From positions 434,001-498,000 of the forward strand of contig CP124755.1 of NCBI GenBank assembly GCA_029972135.1: 64,000 bases of DNA, in the 5' to 3' direction. A program made the position numbers and the translations under genes. Of the stretch, positions 48,401 through 55,483 are shown in pieces. A model generated the notes under the pieces. The model was given only the letters and a program-made list of their open reading frames with translations, had not been told where the DNA came from and did not search any database. Positions within the stretch are counted from its first letter, which is position 1; the number at the start of each line of letters is the position of its first letter. The DNA comes from Candidatus Thiocaldithrix dubininis (GTDB taxonomy: Bacteria > Pseudomonadota > Gammaproteobacteria > Thiotrichales > Thiotrichaceae).

Positions 48401-48625
48401 TATGATGTGTTAAGTAATGACCTAGGTACAGACTTACAGTTAGTTGGTTTAGGTAAAGAAGGTATCACTCGCGTGATTACTGATGCAGGCACTGCACAAA
48501 TTGTCGATGGACAGATTAAGTTCTGGCCAAATGCGCAATCTTGTGCACCCACTTATTTTACTTATGTGGTGAAAGACAAATGCGGTAATACAGCAATAGG
48601 GATGGTTAATATAGTGGTTGATTAA
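45491..48625 (+). CDS. OmpA-family outer-membrane protein with five Ig-like repeats
   Basis: 1044 residues. Signal peptide about 1-25. Residues 26-110 are a linker; about 110-345 are Gly-rich alternating segments (GTGAKISHHW type), which may form a beta-barrel (VGVGIDTEF, GYRYDIASEAG). About 380-500 is an OmpA-like peptidoglycan-binding domain with the key NKDLSERRARAVRDFL helix and HKNRRVDIEYV. From about 565 to the end are five Ig-like/cadherin-like repeats with the recurrent VLxNDxxxD opening and DTFTYTITDAKG closing patterns. One Cys pair lies in the OmpA domain region and several others in repeats 1 and 5. Placing Ig repeats C-terminal to the OmpA domain is unusual. A terminator follows. 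Confidence 0.82.
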   Translation: MYKKKLFSAQWAALPLLFCSVTVLAGGSLTGSFGSHQQVVDNQAANLAPTCDSGNPARGECATPEVVSAPTPTVKAKAKVAQADTMAQAKQLGKEADGFIDESTETGSISTGYTGGQTRIGVGIDTEFKGKADLSHVFAESEDSATIGQGYLGVNPKADKDKGEENLTGAGAKISHHWVSKDANGQVSHVNKVFGAYDQNEAKDKKVTVGYGQENEQMFWSGHVSKGISDKREVGVLDDKAGTKVYEKAYDLGVGGRVGAYLPEQAMRVQGGVDYEWASKVADNEKKATQLTVTGGVEKFFPDSPHSINANIDVYKKSGGFVEGEQKTEVRGGVGYRYDIASEAGIWQPEQQYRRVRVEIPGEEIKQAPKVQRKLVKHTMELESDTFFKLNSAKLLPEAEERLLSVVAQIRASGHEGNIHIAGNTCDLGSDKHNKDLSERRARAVRDFLAKNGFNGNELLAEGFGEAQPKYPNTDDERHKNRRVDIEYVTYQNKYKDEVITQGGTTRTDPKVVWRKELIPAPPIWVRQALHNVADHKQRIDTYKTTEGNQGGDNGGSDPEAPIANPDIDNNFTIKSCKAASIDLAVLANDQGTGIRINTPAAATNTTYGVVAPNAAKTALVYQPKEGAVGTDAFYYTIVDANGVVSDKASVEVDVKACDSTPVNRNETDTAMTVVNTKIYIGLWNSGRDRDGNVLTLKTFDQTSTKGGSITSVNGKLQYTPKTDFIGVDTFKYDVTDSTGELIHVTVTVTVIGNTPITLVASNDEGSVEQGSKLSIDALNNDNPKTGVTLELLSAPQHGTVSIQDNHFVYTAPKDYTGDVTFTYVTVSGSNRSQPATVTVHITAPVNHAPIANDDPATTTQDTAVTIDVLGNDSDPDQDSISLKSFQTTSTKGGTVEKVNGKLVYTPAKGFYGNDTFTYTITDAKGLEATATVRITVNKGIDPGPVCVAAELGKDQIRFTYSNDPPTLDPYDVLSNDLGTDLQLVGLGKEGITRVITDAGTAQIVDGQIKFWPNAQSCAPTYFTYVVKDKCGNTAIGMVNIVVD

Positions 48626-48648
48626 TATATAATCAAAATGGTAAAATA

Positions 48649-48682
48649 ATAAGGCTATTGTATAGATAGCCTTATGTTTTTT
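48649..48682 (+). terminator. Intrinsic terminator after the OmpA/Ig-like gene
   Basis: ATAAGGCTAT and ATAGCCTTAT form a ten-base stem with a seven-base loop, followed by GTTTTTT. Confidence 0.88.
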
Positions 48683-48829
48683 AGATGAATATTCTATTAT
48701 TATAAATATTTATTGAATTTTTAATATGAATAAAAAAATTTTATATTAAAAATTTTTTATTTTATTTGATAAAACAATCATATACGCCTAAGTTAATGAT
48801 ACCTCCCCAATTTTAAATGAGGTGTCTTT

Positions 48830-51295
48830 ATGTTTGGGCAAAGCTGGTCTAAGCATGGGTTGCTTAGTGTTGTTATTTTTCTCACAACTATATTTCTTCC
48901 TTCATTTTCATTTGCTGAAAATAAGGTCATGCCAAATCTATTTGTAACTTCTCAAGAAGCTTATGATACATCGAGGATCACGGCAAATAATCCGACAATT
49001 AAAAGAACTCGCCTAGTTAATATAGATCTGAATATTTTAAATGCTTCCAAGGATAATAAAAATAGCGCTGCTACTCCTTTCATACTAAATCTTTTTGATA
49101 ATAAATCGTTAGTTGCAATCAATAAACAAGTGAAAGTAACAAATCGTGGTTTTATTTGGGAAGGATTTATTCAGAATGAACCTTTAAGTACCGTTACATT
49201 AGTCGTTAATAATAATATTGTGGCTGGTAATATTGTGTATCCTAATGGTCGTTATCAGATTCGTTTTGTAGGTAACAACGTACATTCTATACAAGAAATA
49301 GATGAGCGACGTATGCCAGCAGACGAACCTTACGTACCCTCGCCGCAATCTTCTGAGCCTCAAGTGGATTTAAAAAAAAATACGAACCAAGCCTTAGATA
49401 GTGCTGATCGTATTGATGTTATGGTTGCCTATAGTGCAACTACTAGAGCCGCCGCCGGAGGTACGGCTGCTATGCAAGCTTTGATCGATTTAGCAATTAG
49501 CGAAACAAATGCGGCTTATGTACGAAGTGGCGTCACATTTCGTTTAAATCTTGTCCATTCTGTTGAAGTAGCCTATACCGAACAGAGTAGTCTTGATCAT
49601 GCTTTAAACTGTATTACATCAACCAGTGACGGGTGCTTGGACAATATCCACAGCCTAAGGGATACCTATAAAGCGGATTTAGTGAGTTTTTGGGTTGAGA
49701 ATGGTGGAAATTATTGTGGTTTAGCTTGGCTCATGCAAAATGTATCAAGCGGTTTTGCCAATAATGGCTTTAGTACGGTTGCTACTAATTGTGCAACGGG
49801 CTACTACAGTTTTGGACATGAGCTTGGGCATAATATGGGGTTGCGCCACGATACGTTTGTTGATACAAGTACAACACCTTATGCACATGCACATGGGTAT
49901 GCTTACCCTGCGGGTCAATGGCGCTCAATTATGGCATATAACAATGCTTGTACAGCAGCAGGCGTAAATTGTACCCGTTTACAATTCTTTTCTAATCCAA
50001 ATAAAACTCAAAATGGTGTTGCCACAGGTCATGCAACAACTGCTGATAATGCAAGAGTGCTAAATGCTACTGCATCAACCGTTGCAAACTTTAGACAAGC
50101 TGGAAGTTCTCCTACTAACTATACACTAACCGTCACTAAAGCAGGTTCAGGTAGCGGAACAGTTACGAGTAGCCCCAGTGGGATTAGTTGCGGCACAGAT
50201 TGTACAGAACAATATGCCTTAAATACTGGTGTTACCTTGACGGCAACGGCGACTGCGGGATCATCGTTTACAGGTTGGACAGGTGCATGCAGTGGTTCAG
50301 CAAGTACTTGTACCGTATCCATGAATGCAGCCAAAACAGTAACAGCCACGTTTGCGCCTAGTACTAGTTCTTGCAGTGTTGGCGCACTGAGTATTGGCAC
50401 GACTGTAAGTGGTACGTGGGCGGCAGGTTGTAATTCTGTGCATCGTGTAGGGCGTTTTGCCAAATATTACAGCTTTACTTTAAGCAGCAGTAAAAAAGTT
50501 ACCATTGATTTAATGTCTACTACCGATACGTATCTTTATTTGTTATCAGGTAGAGGTACAACGGGTGCAATTTTGGCGTTTGATGATGATGCAGGTGATG
50601 GTAGCAATTCTCGTATTTCTGCAACATTAAGTGCAGGTACTTATACCTTAGAAAGTACAACATATAATAGTGGGATGACAGGAAGTTTTACAATTAGCGT
50701 AAGAGATGCGCCTATGTTAACTGTCACTAAAGCAGGTTCAGGTAGCGGAACAGTTACGAGTAGCCCCAGTGGGATTAGCTGTGGCACAGATTGTACAGAA
50801 CAATATGCCTTAAATACTGGTGTTACCTTGACGGCAACGGCGACTGCGGGATCATCGTTTACAGGTTGGACAGGTGCATGTAGTGGTTCAGCAAGTACTT
50901 GTACCGTATCCATGAATGCAGCCAAAACAGTGACGGCTACGTTTGTTCCTAGTACATGTAGCATTAGTACGCTAAATATTGGTGCAACTACAAGTGGTAC
51001 GTGGGCAGCAGGTTGTAATTCTGTGCATCGTGCAGGGCGTTTTGCCAAATATCATAGTTTTACCCTCAGCAGTCGCAGAACCGTTACCATTGATCTGACA
51101 TCAACCACGGTTGATACCTATCTTTACTTATTGGCAGGTAGAGGTACAACGGGTGCAGTGTTAGCATATGATGATGATTCAGGTAGTAGTACTAATTCAA
51201 AAATTGTAATAACGCTCAATGCAGGCACTTACACTTTAGAAAGTACAACCTATAGAAGCAGTGTTACCGGAAGTTTTACTTTAAGTATCCGCTAA
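48830..51295 (+). CDS. Secreted metzincin (reprolysin-like) metallopeptidase with duplicated C-terminal modules
   Basis: 821 residues. Signal peptide about 1-29 (ending SFA), pro-domain to about 195, then an M12-type peptidase domain (about 198-425). The zinc site is HELGHNMGLRHD (HExxHxxGxxHD) and the Met-turn is SIMAYN. Multiple Cys pairs occur in the domain. The C-terminal half is module A (about 433-510; InlB B-repeat/TxGSG type), module B (about 515-625; pre-peptidase C-terminal-like), then A and B again. Module A copies are identical in protein. A secreted or surface protease acting on host or matrix proteins is likely; the target is unknown. Confidence 0.85.
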   Translation: MFGQSWSKHGLLSVVIFLTTIFLPSFSFAENKVMPNLFVTSQEAYDTSRITANNPTIKRTRLVNIDLNILNASKDNKNSAATPFILNLFDNKSLVAINKQVKVTNRGFIWEGFIQNEPLSTVTLVVNNNIVAGNIVYPNGRYQIRFVGNNVHSIQEIDERRMPADEPYVPSPQSSEPQVDLKKNTNQALDSADRIDVMVAYSATTRAAAGGTAAMQALIDLAISETNAAYVRSGVTFRLNLVHSVEVAYTEQSSLDHALNCITSTSDGCLDNIHSLRDTYKADLVSFWVENGGNYCGLAWLMQNVSSGFANNGFSTVATNCATGYYSFGHELGHNMGLRHDTFVDTSTTPYAHAHGYAYPAGQWRSIMAYNNACTAAGVNCTRLQFFSNPNKTQNGVATGHATTADNARVLNATASTVANFRQAGSSPTNYTLTVTKAGSGSGTVTSSPSGISCGTDCTEQYALNTGVTLTATATAGSSFTGWTGACSGSASTCTVSMNAAKTVTATFAPSTSSCSVGALSIGTTVSGTWAAGCNSVHRVGRFAKYYSFTLSSSKKVTIDLMSTTDTYLYLLSGRGTTGAILAFDDDAGDGSNSRISATLSAGTYTLESTTYNSGMTGSFTISVRDAPMLTVTKAGSGSGTVTSSPSGISCGTDCTEQYALNTGVTLTATATAGSSFTGWTGACSGSASTCTVSMNAAKTVTATFVPSTCSISTLNIGATTSGTWAAGCNSVHRAGRFAKYHSFTLSSRRTVTIDLTSTTVDTYLYLLAGRGTTGAVLAYDDDSGSSTNSKIVITLNAGTYTLESTTYRSSVTGSFTLSIR
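50132..50354 (+). repeat. Copy 1 of a near-identical 223-bp module in the metzincin gene
   Basis: Aligns without gaps to 50723-50945 with six base differences by eye, all synonymous. Offset between copies is 591 bases (197 codons). Confidence 0.9.
50723..50945 (+). repeat. Copy 2 of the 223-bp module in the metzincin gene
   Basis: Second copy of the 50132-50354 module; the B modules that follow each copy are clearly more diverged at protein level. Confidence 0.9.
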
Positions 51296-51320
51296 ATATG
51301 GGTTAGTAATTTCATTGATG

Positions 51321-51353
51321 GGCAGAGTGGGCAACCGCTCTGCCTTTATTTTT
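51321..51353 (+). terminator. Intrinsic terminator after the metzincin gene
   Basis: GGCAGAGTGG and CCGCTCTGCC pair (one wobble) around a GCAA tetraloop of the GNRA type, followed by TTTATTTTT. Confidence 0.9.
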
Positions 51354-51449
51354 GTAAAAACACCCCAATATTAAAAAGAACTTGACAGTTATTTTGCATA
51401 AATAAGAATATTACTATATTTTGAAATATTAACATTAGGGTATAGACAG

Positions 51450-51782
51450 ATGTTTGGAGTTCGTGAAATTAATGCGGCTGCGTTGAAAAAAATGCTAGAT
51501 GAAGGGCAAAGAGTACGCTTAATTGACGTGCGTTCTGCGTCTGAAGTAGCGCAAGGTATGATTCAAGGTGCAGAAGTAATGCCATTGCATACTTTGCCTA
51601 TGCGTCTGAATGACTTACCTAAAGATGAAACCATTGTGTTTTATTGCCGTAGCGGTGCACGTTCTGCCCAAGCTTGTATGTTCGTTTCTCAGAATGCAGG
51701 GCTTGAACCACTGAATCTACAAGGTGGAATTATTGGTTGGTATCAATCTGGCTATCAATTAGTATTACCAAATGCCGCATAA
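51450..51782 (+). CDS. Single-domain cytoplasmic rhodanese
   Basis: 110-residue sulfurtransferase with LIDVRSASEVAQGMIQGAE and the active-site loop FYCRSGARSAQAC (catalytic Cys, with a second Cys seven residues on). No signal peptide. It is followed by a DsrE2-type gene 115 bases downstream. In sulfur-oxidising bacteria rhodanese, TusA and DsrE2 genes occur together and pass sulfane sulfur toward Dsr or sHdr enzymes (established). No tusA is seen here. A TTGACA at 51382 may be part of its promoter, but a matching -10 is not clear. Confidence 0.9.
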   Translation: MFGVREINAAALKKMLDEGQRVRLIDVRSASEVAQGMIQGAEVMPLHTLPMRLNDLPKDETIVFYCRSGARSAQACMFVSQNAGLEPLNLQGGIIGWYQSGYQLVLPNAA

Positions 51783-51822
51783 AATCTCCCGCTAAAGCAC
51801 TGCCTAAATTAGAAAATTCTGT

Positions 51823-51842
51823 TATATTAATTTCCTAATATA
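51823..51842. promoter_or_regulatory. AT-rich inverted repeat upstream of dsrE2
   Basis: TATATTA, six-base spacer, TAATATA is a perfect seven-base inverted repeat 56 bases before the dsrE2 ATG. It contains CTAATATA, the same octamer found in the ArsR-gene operator candidate at 22903-22916. A TGGGTTT/AAACCCA leader hairpin follows at 51849-51867. Regulator binding is speculative. Confidence 0.35.
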
Positions 51843-51897
51843 GGAGGGTGGGTTTATCTAAAACCCAAGCGTTTTCAATACAGAGAGAGATTGCAGC

Positions 51898-52359
51898 ATG
51901 AAAAAACTGGCCATCATTGCAACGAAAGGTACGTTAGATTGGGGATATCCTCCATTTATTCTGGCGTCTACAGCGGCAGCATTAGGTTACGATGTGCAAG
52001 TATTTTTTACCTTTTACGGCTTACAGTTACTGAAAAAAGACTTGGATTTACAAGTGACTTCACTCGGTAATCCAGGTATGCCAATGCCAGTTCCAATGCC
52101 TGTAATCTTACAAACCCTGCCCGGTATGCAAGGCATGATGACTGCCATGATGAAAAAGAAAATGGCAGATAAAGGCGTGGCCAGCCTGACTGAATTACGT
52201 GAATTGTGTTTAGAAGCCGATGTCAAATTTATCGCCTGTCAAATGACGGTCGATTTATTCGACATGGATCATAAAGAGTTCATTGATAATGTTGAATATG
52301 CAGGGGCAGCCGCCTTTTTTGAATTTGCGGGTGAATCTGACATTTGTTTGTATATCTAA
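51898..52359 (+). CDS. dsrE2: DsrE2-like sulfurtransferase (DsrE/DsrF/DrsH-like family)
   Basis: 153 residues. The start KKLAIIATKGTLDWGYPPFILASTAAALG and the later KFIACQMTVDLFDM (conserved Cys) are characteristic of DsrE2, a persulfide carrier in sulfur oxidisers. A hydrophobic PMPVPMPVILQTLPGMQGMMTAMM segment in the middle is also typical of the family, which can be membrane-associated. The rhodanese gene upstream fits the rhd-tusA-dsrE2 theme. A terminator follows at 52392. Confidence 0.85.
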   Translation: MKKLAIIATKGTLDWGYPPFILASTAAALGYDVQVFFTFYGLQLLKKDLDLQVTSLGNPGMPMPVPMPVILQTLPGMQGMMTAMMKKKMADKGVASLTELRELCLEADVKFIACQMTVDLFDMDHKEFIDNVEYAGAAAFFEFAGESDICLYI

Positions 52360-52391
52360 ACTTCACAGGTTTATTGGACAGACATGAAAAG

Positions 52392-52414
52392 ACCGGGTAT
52401 ATCCCGGTTTTTTT
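52392..52414 (+). terminator. Intrinsic terminator after dsrE2
   Basis: ACCGGG and CCCGGT form a six-base stem with loop TATAT, then a run of seven T. It ends three bases before the ribosome site of the next gene. Confidence 0.85.
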
Positions 52415-52428
52415 ATGGAGGAGTATTT

Positions 52429-53046
52429 ATGCATATCAGTTTAATTAGTGGCAGTCACCGCCAAGCCTCACAAACCGAAAAAGTGGCGCGGGTGATTGCA
52501 CAATCGTTATTAGATCATCAACAAGCGACTAGTACCGAAGTACTATCACTGGCAGGCAATCCTTTCCCCTTATGGGACGAAGGAATTTGGGAGGGTGATG
52601 CCAAGTGGCAAGCGCTGCTGCACCCTTGGTCAGAAAAATTAGCGGCTAGTGATGGCTTTGTGATTTTATCCCCCGAATGGCATGGGCAAGTTCCCGCAGG
52701 TTTAAAGAACTTCTTTTTACTCTGGGGAGGGTTACCCGCATTAGCCCATAAGCCCGCGTTAATTGTGACAGTTTCCTCCGCCGATGGAGGGGCTTATCCT
52801 GTCGCAGAGTTGCGCATGAGTAGTTATAAAAATAACCGTATTTGTTATATACCTGAACAAATTATTGTGCGTCATGTCGAAAAAGTACTAAATACCGATG
52901 CTAGTTTAAATGATACCGATGCAGATATTTATTTTCGTAAGCGGATTATTTATGCAGGTGGTATTCTATGTGCGTATGCAGCAGCCTTGAAAACCGTGCG
53001 TGCCTCTGGAGTGACTGATACTGATTTGTTCCAGTTCGGCATGTAA
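52429..53046 (+). CDS. NAD(P)H-dependent FMN reductase family oxidoreductase
   Basis: 205 residues with a flavodoxin-like fold. The start MHISLISGSHRQASQTEK carries the family G-S-x-R phosphate-binding loop, and LSPEWHGQVPAGLKNFFLL is the conserved flavin segment (usually PEYN). The ATG at 52429 follows a GGAGGAG site; an upstream ATG lies inside the terminator hairpin and is rejected. Substrate unknown (flavin, quinone or chromate are typical for relatives). Confidence 0.85.
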   Translation: MHISLISGSHRQASQTEKVARVIAQSLLDHQQATSTEVLSLAGNPFPLWDEGIWEGDAKWQALLHPWSEKLAASDGFVILSPEWHGQVPAGLKNFFLLWGGLPALAHKPALIVTVSSADGGAYPVAELRMSSYKNNRICYIPEQIIVRHVEKVLNTDASLNDTDADIYFRKRIIYAGGILCAYAAALKTVRASGVTDTDLFQFGM

Positions 53047-53060
53047 TTGAGGATATTTCC

Positions 53061-53924
53061 ATGTTAAAAACTGCCATTAAAACCCCGCAACGTGTATTAA
53101 ATCGCATTGGTCGTCTGCCATATTTTCATGATGATCGACATGCCGAACGTGCGAATGAAATTCGCTGGCTGGTGGAAGAATTTGTGGATATTCCCGTCAA
53201 AAATCTACCACCTGCCTTAGAGGGTTTTACGATTGTGCAGTTAACTGACATGCACTTACGTCCTTACACACAGCCTGAACATATTGAGCGCGCTGTGCAG
53301 AAAACCAACGCGCTCAAACCAGACTTAGTGGTATTAACTGGCGATTATGTTTGGCACGATGAACAAGATATTCTCGATTTAGTACCAATTCTGGCTAAAC
53401 TTGATGCTAAATATGGCATTTTTGCCGTCATGGGCAATCACGATATTAAAACGGATGCCAAACTGATTGTGGAAACCTTTGAGCAACACGGTATTCCAGT
53501 TTTGCGTAATCAAGGTTTGGATATTCAACACTCAACAGGTGTATTACATCTAGCAGGTATTGATGACGGCTGGCTTGGTCAACCGGACATTAAGGCAACA
53601 TTAGATACACTGCGCGGAAATAAGCCAGTCGTACTATTAGCGCATGAACCGGATATGATTGATTGGTACGCCAATGATCCGCGTATTTCACTGCAATTAT
53701 CGGGGCATACACACGGTGGTCAGGTGCAATTATCACCCGGTAAACCGTTTATTCGTCCGGTATTAGGGCGTAAATATGTGCAAGGTTTGTATCGCGTGAA
53801 TCAAGCGTGGGTTTATACCAGCCGAGGCATTGGTACAACGGGTGTGCCAATTCGGCGTAATTGTGCGCCTGAAATCACGCATATTACACTGGTGGCAGGT
53901 GATAGTCGTGCTTTGTTGGTATAA
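53061..53924 (+). CDS. Metallophosphoesterase, YkuE/YaeI-like
   Basis: 287-residue calcineurin-like phosphoesterase. All metal-binding motifs are seen: LTDMHL (D-x-H), LTGDYVW (GD), MGNHD (GNHD), LLAHEPD (H) and LSGHTHGGQ (GHxH). YkuE/YaeI relatives lie on the periplasmic face and cleave phosphodiesters such as UDP-sugar lipids, but this protein lacks a clear signal peptide, so it may be cytoplasmic or an unusual export substrate. It follows the flavin reductase by 14 bases. Confidence 0.88.
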   Translation: MLKTAIKTPQRVLNRIGRLPYFHDDRHAERANEIRWLVEEFVDIPVKNLPPALEGFTIVQLTDMHLRPYTQPEHIERAVQKTNALKPDLVVLTGDYVWHDEQDILDLVPILAKLDAKYGIFAVMGNHDIKTDAKLIVETFEQHGIPVLRNQGLDIQHSTGVLHLAGIDDGWLGQPDIKATLDTLRGNKPVVLLAHEPDMIDWYANDPRISLQLSGHTHGGQVQLSPGKPFIRPVLGRKYVQGLYRVNQAWVYTSRGIGTTGVPIRRNCAPEITHITLVAGDSRALLV

Positions 53925-54084
53925 CGTTCATCTGAAATGAATTGGCTAATTGTTTTAATAAAGTAAACTTAAATAATATAAAAACATAGTATAAGTGCCG
54001 GTTTGTCATAGATTCCGCACCTTTAATAGGCGCCAGCACCCTAATAAATGGGTTTGCTTGGAATAATTACAAAAAAAAAGAGCT

Positions 54085-54537
54085 ATGCGCGTGAATACGT
54101 CTGACCCCCAATTAAATATGCAAGAGCGCGACCTAACGGGACTTAAGGTTGTTGTGGTTGATGACAGTAAAACTATTTTGCGAACGGCTGAAGTTTTGTT
54201 AAGTGAACAAGGCTGCTGGGTTGTTACTGCAAGTGATGGTTTTGAGTCATTGGCTAAGATTGCCTCTTTCAAACCGGATGTCATTTTCATTGACATAATG
54301 ATGCCGCGTTTGGACGGTTATCAAACATGTGCATTAATCAAAGCGAATCGGCAATACCGTGATATTCCAGTCGTCATGCTGTCCAGTAAAGACAGTATTT
54401 TCGATATGGCGCGTGGGCGTTTGGCAGGGTCTGATAAATATTTAACTAAGCCCTTTACCAAACAAGATTTGTTGGCTGCGATCTATACACATGTTCCAGC
54501 GGGTGCTAATTCGTCCAGTCTTGCAGCCTCTTACTAA
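54085..54537 (+). CDS. pilG: Twitching motility response regulator PilG
   Basis: 150-residue CheY-like protein. VVVDDSKTILRTAEVLL with the acidic pocket, phospho-acceptor Asp in VIFIDIMMPRLDGYQTC, and YLTKPFTKQDLL with the conserved Lys. The segment DIMMPRLDGYQTCALIK matches PilG of Pseudomonas. In that system PilG drives pilus extension. It opens the pilG-pilH-pilI-pilJ-chpA-chpC cluster. Confidence 0.94.
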   Translation: MRVNTSDPQLNMQERDLTGLKVVVVDDSKTILRTAEVLLSEQGCWVVTASDGFESLAKIASFKPDVIFIDIMMPRLDGYQTCALIKANRQYRDIPVVMLSSKDSIFDMARGRLAGSDKYLTKPFTKQDLLAAIYTHVPAGANSSSLAASY

Positions 54538-54558
54538 AATTTTTAGAGGTAACCACCT

Positions 54559-54954
54559 ATGGCTGCTCCACATATTCTCATTATTGACGATTCATTGGCA
54601 GAAACACGTATTTTTAAAGCATTACTCGAAAAACACGGCTATCAAGTGAGTATTGCCTGCAATGGTCAAGAAGGGATTGAAGTCGCTAAATCGCGTAAAC
54701 CCGATTTAATTTTTATGGATGTTGTCATGCCATTACTCAATGGTTTTCAGGCAACCCGTGAATTAAGTCGTAATCCAGAGACTGCCCATATTCCCGTGGT
54801 AGTTTGCAGTTCCAAATCTACTGAAACCGACCGTTTATGGGCGATGCGCCAAGGGGCGAAGGCGTATCTCATTAAACCGCTTTCCTTGAACGTGTTACTG
54901 GATACGATTGCCCAATTCACTCATAGGGTAGGGCGATATGGCCACACCGTATGA
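54559..54954 (+). CDS. pilH: Twitching motility response regulator PilH
   Basis: 131-residue single receiver domain: ILIIDDSLAETRIF, phospho-Asp in LIFMDVVMPLLNGFQATRE, and YLIKPLSLNVLL. PilH affects pilus retraction in Pseudomonas and may act as a phosphate sink. The stop lies 17 bases inside the start of pilI, so the two are coupled. Confidence 0.93.
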   Translation: MAAPHILIIDDSLAETRIFKALLEKHGYQVSIACNGQEGIEVAKSRKPDLIFMDVVMPLLNGFQATRELSRNPETAHIPVVVCSSKSTETDRLWAMRQGAKAYLIKPLSLNVLLDTIAQFTHRVGRYGHTV

Positions 54955-55483
54955 ATTATTAGCGGGTCTTGCGTTATTACGCGAAAAAAAGCGCAGCTTA
55001 CGTTCGGAGCATGAGCAAGACTTAAAAGAATGGGCGGGCTTCTCGGTACATATTGGGCAACAAGTCTGCTTGATTCCTTGCGATCAAGTGGAAGAAGTGA
55101 TGACTATTAGTAGTTTTGCGGGGGTACGCGGTGTGCCTGCCTTTGTGCGTGGCGTAGCGTATTTTCGAGCGCAGTTACTAACCGTGGTCGATATGTTGGC
55201 GTTTTTATTACCGCAATGGCGACCGAGTAGTATTTCTAAAGTTTTCGTAGTGCGTGGGCAACAGGAATGGTTTGGTTTACAAATCGGCGAGTTTGATGGT
55301 GTACGCCACGTTTGGTCAGATACCCCTTCCGCACCGATGCCCGCACATTTATCTAACTCTTGGCAGCGTTATACCGATCAATGGTTGTCCTTAGAAGGGC
55401 AGATTGTAGCCGTCTTAAACGCACGTAATTTTGTTAAAGCCTTAGAAAAAGGGGAATTAGATAACTTAGGAGGTCGGTTATGA
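54938..55483 (+). CDS. pilI: CheW-like adaptor PilI
   Basis: 181 residues with a CheW domain (about 35-170): VHIGQQVCLIPCDQVEEVM, VRGVAYFRAQLLTVVDMLAFL. It links the receptor PilJ to the kinase ChpA. It overlaps pilH by 17 bases and pilJ by 4 bases. Confidence 0.92.
   Translation: MATPYELLAGLALLREKKRSLRSEHEQDLKEWAGFSVHIGQQVCLIPCDQVEEVMTISSFAGVRGVPAFVRGVAYFRAQLLTVVDMLAFLLPQWRPSSISKVFVVRGQQEWFGLQIGEFDGVRHVWSDTPSAPMPAHLSNSWQRYTDQWLSLEGQIVAVLNARNFVKALEKGELDNLGGRL

Noticed and set aside
50119..51048. Two similar minus-strand open frames in the metzincin modules
   Set aside because: Antisense images of the duplicated modules; the plus-strand frame has a signal peptide, a zinc site and continuous homology.
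51382..51421. Perfect TTGACA before the rhodanese gene as a full promoter
   Set aside because: No convincing -10 at 16-18 bases; left out of the feature list.
52384..52428. N-terminal extension of the flavin reductase
   Set aside because: It would be translated through the terminator hairpin 52392-52414; the ATG at 52429 has GGAGGAG.
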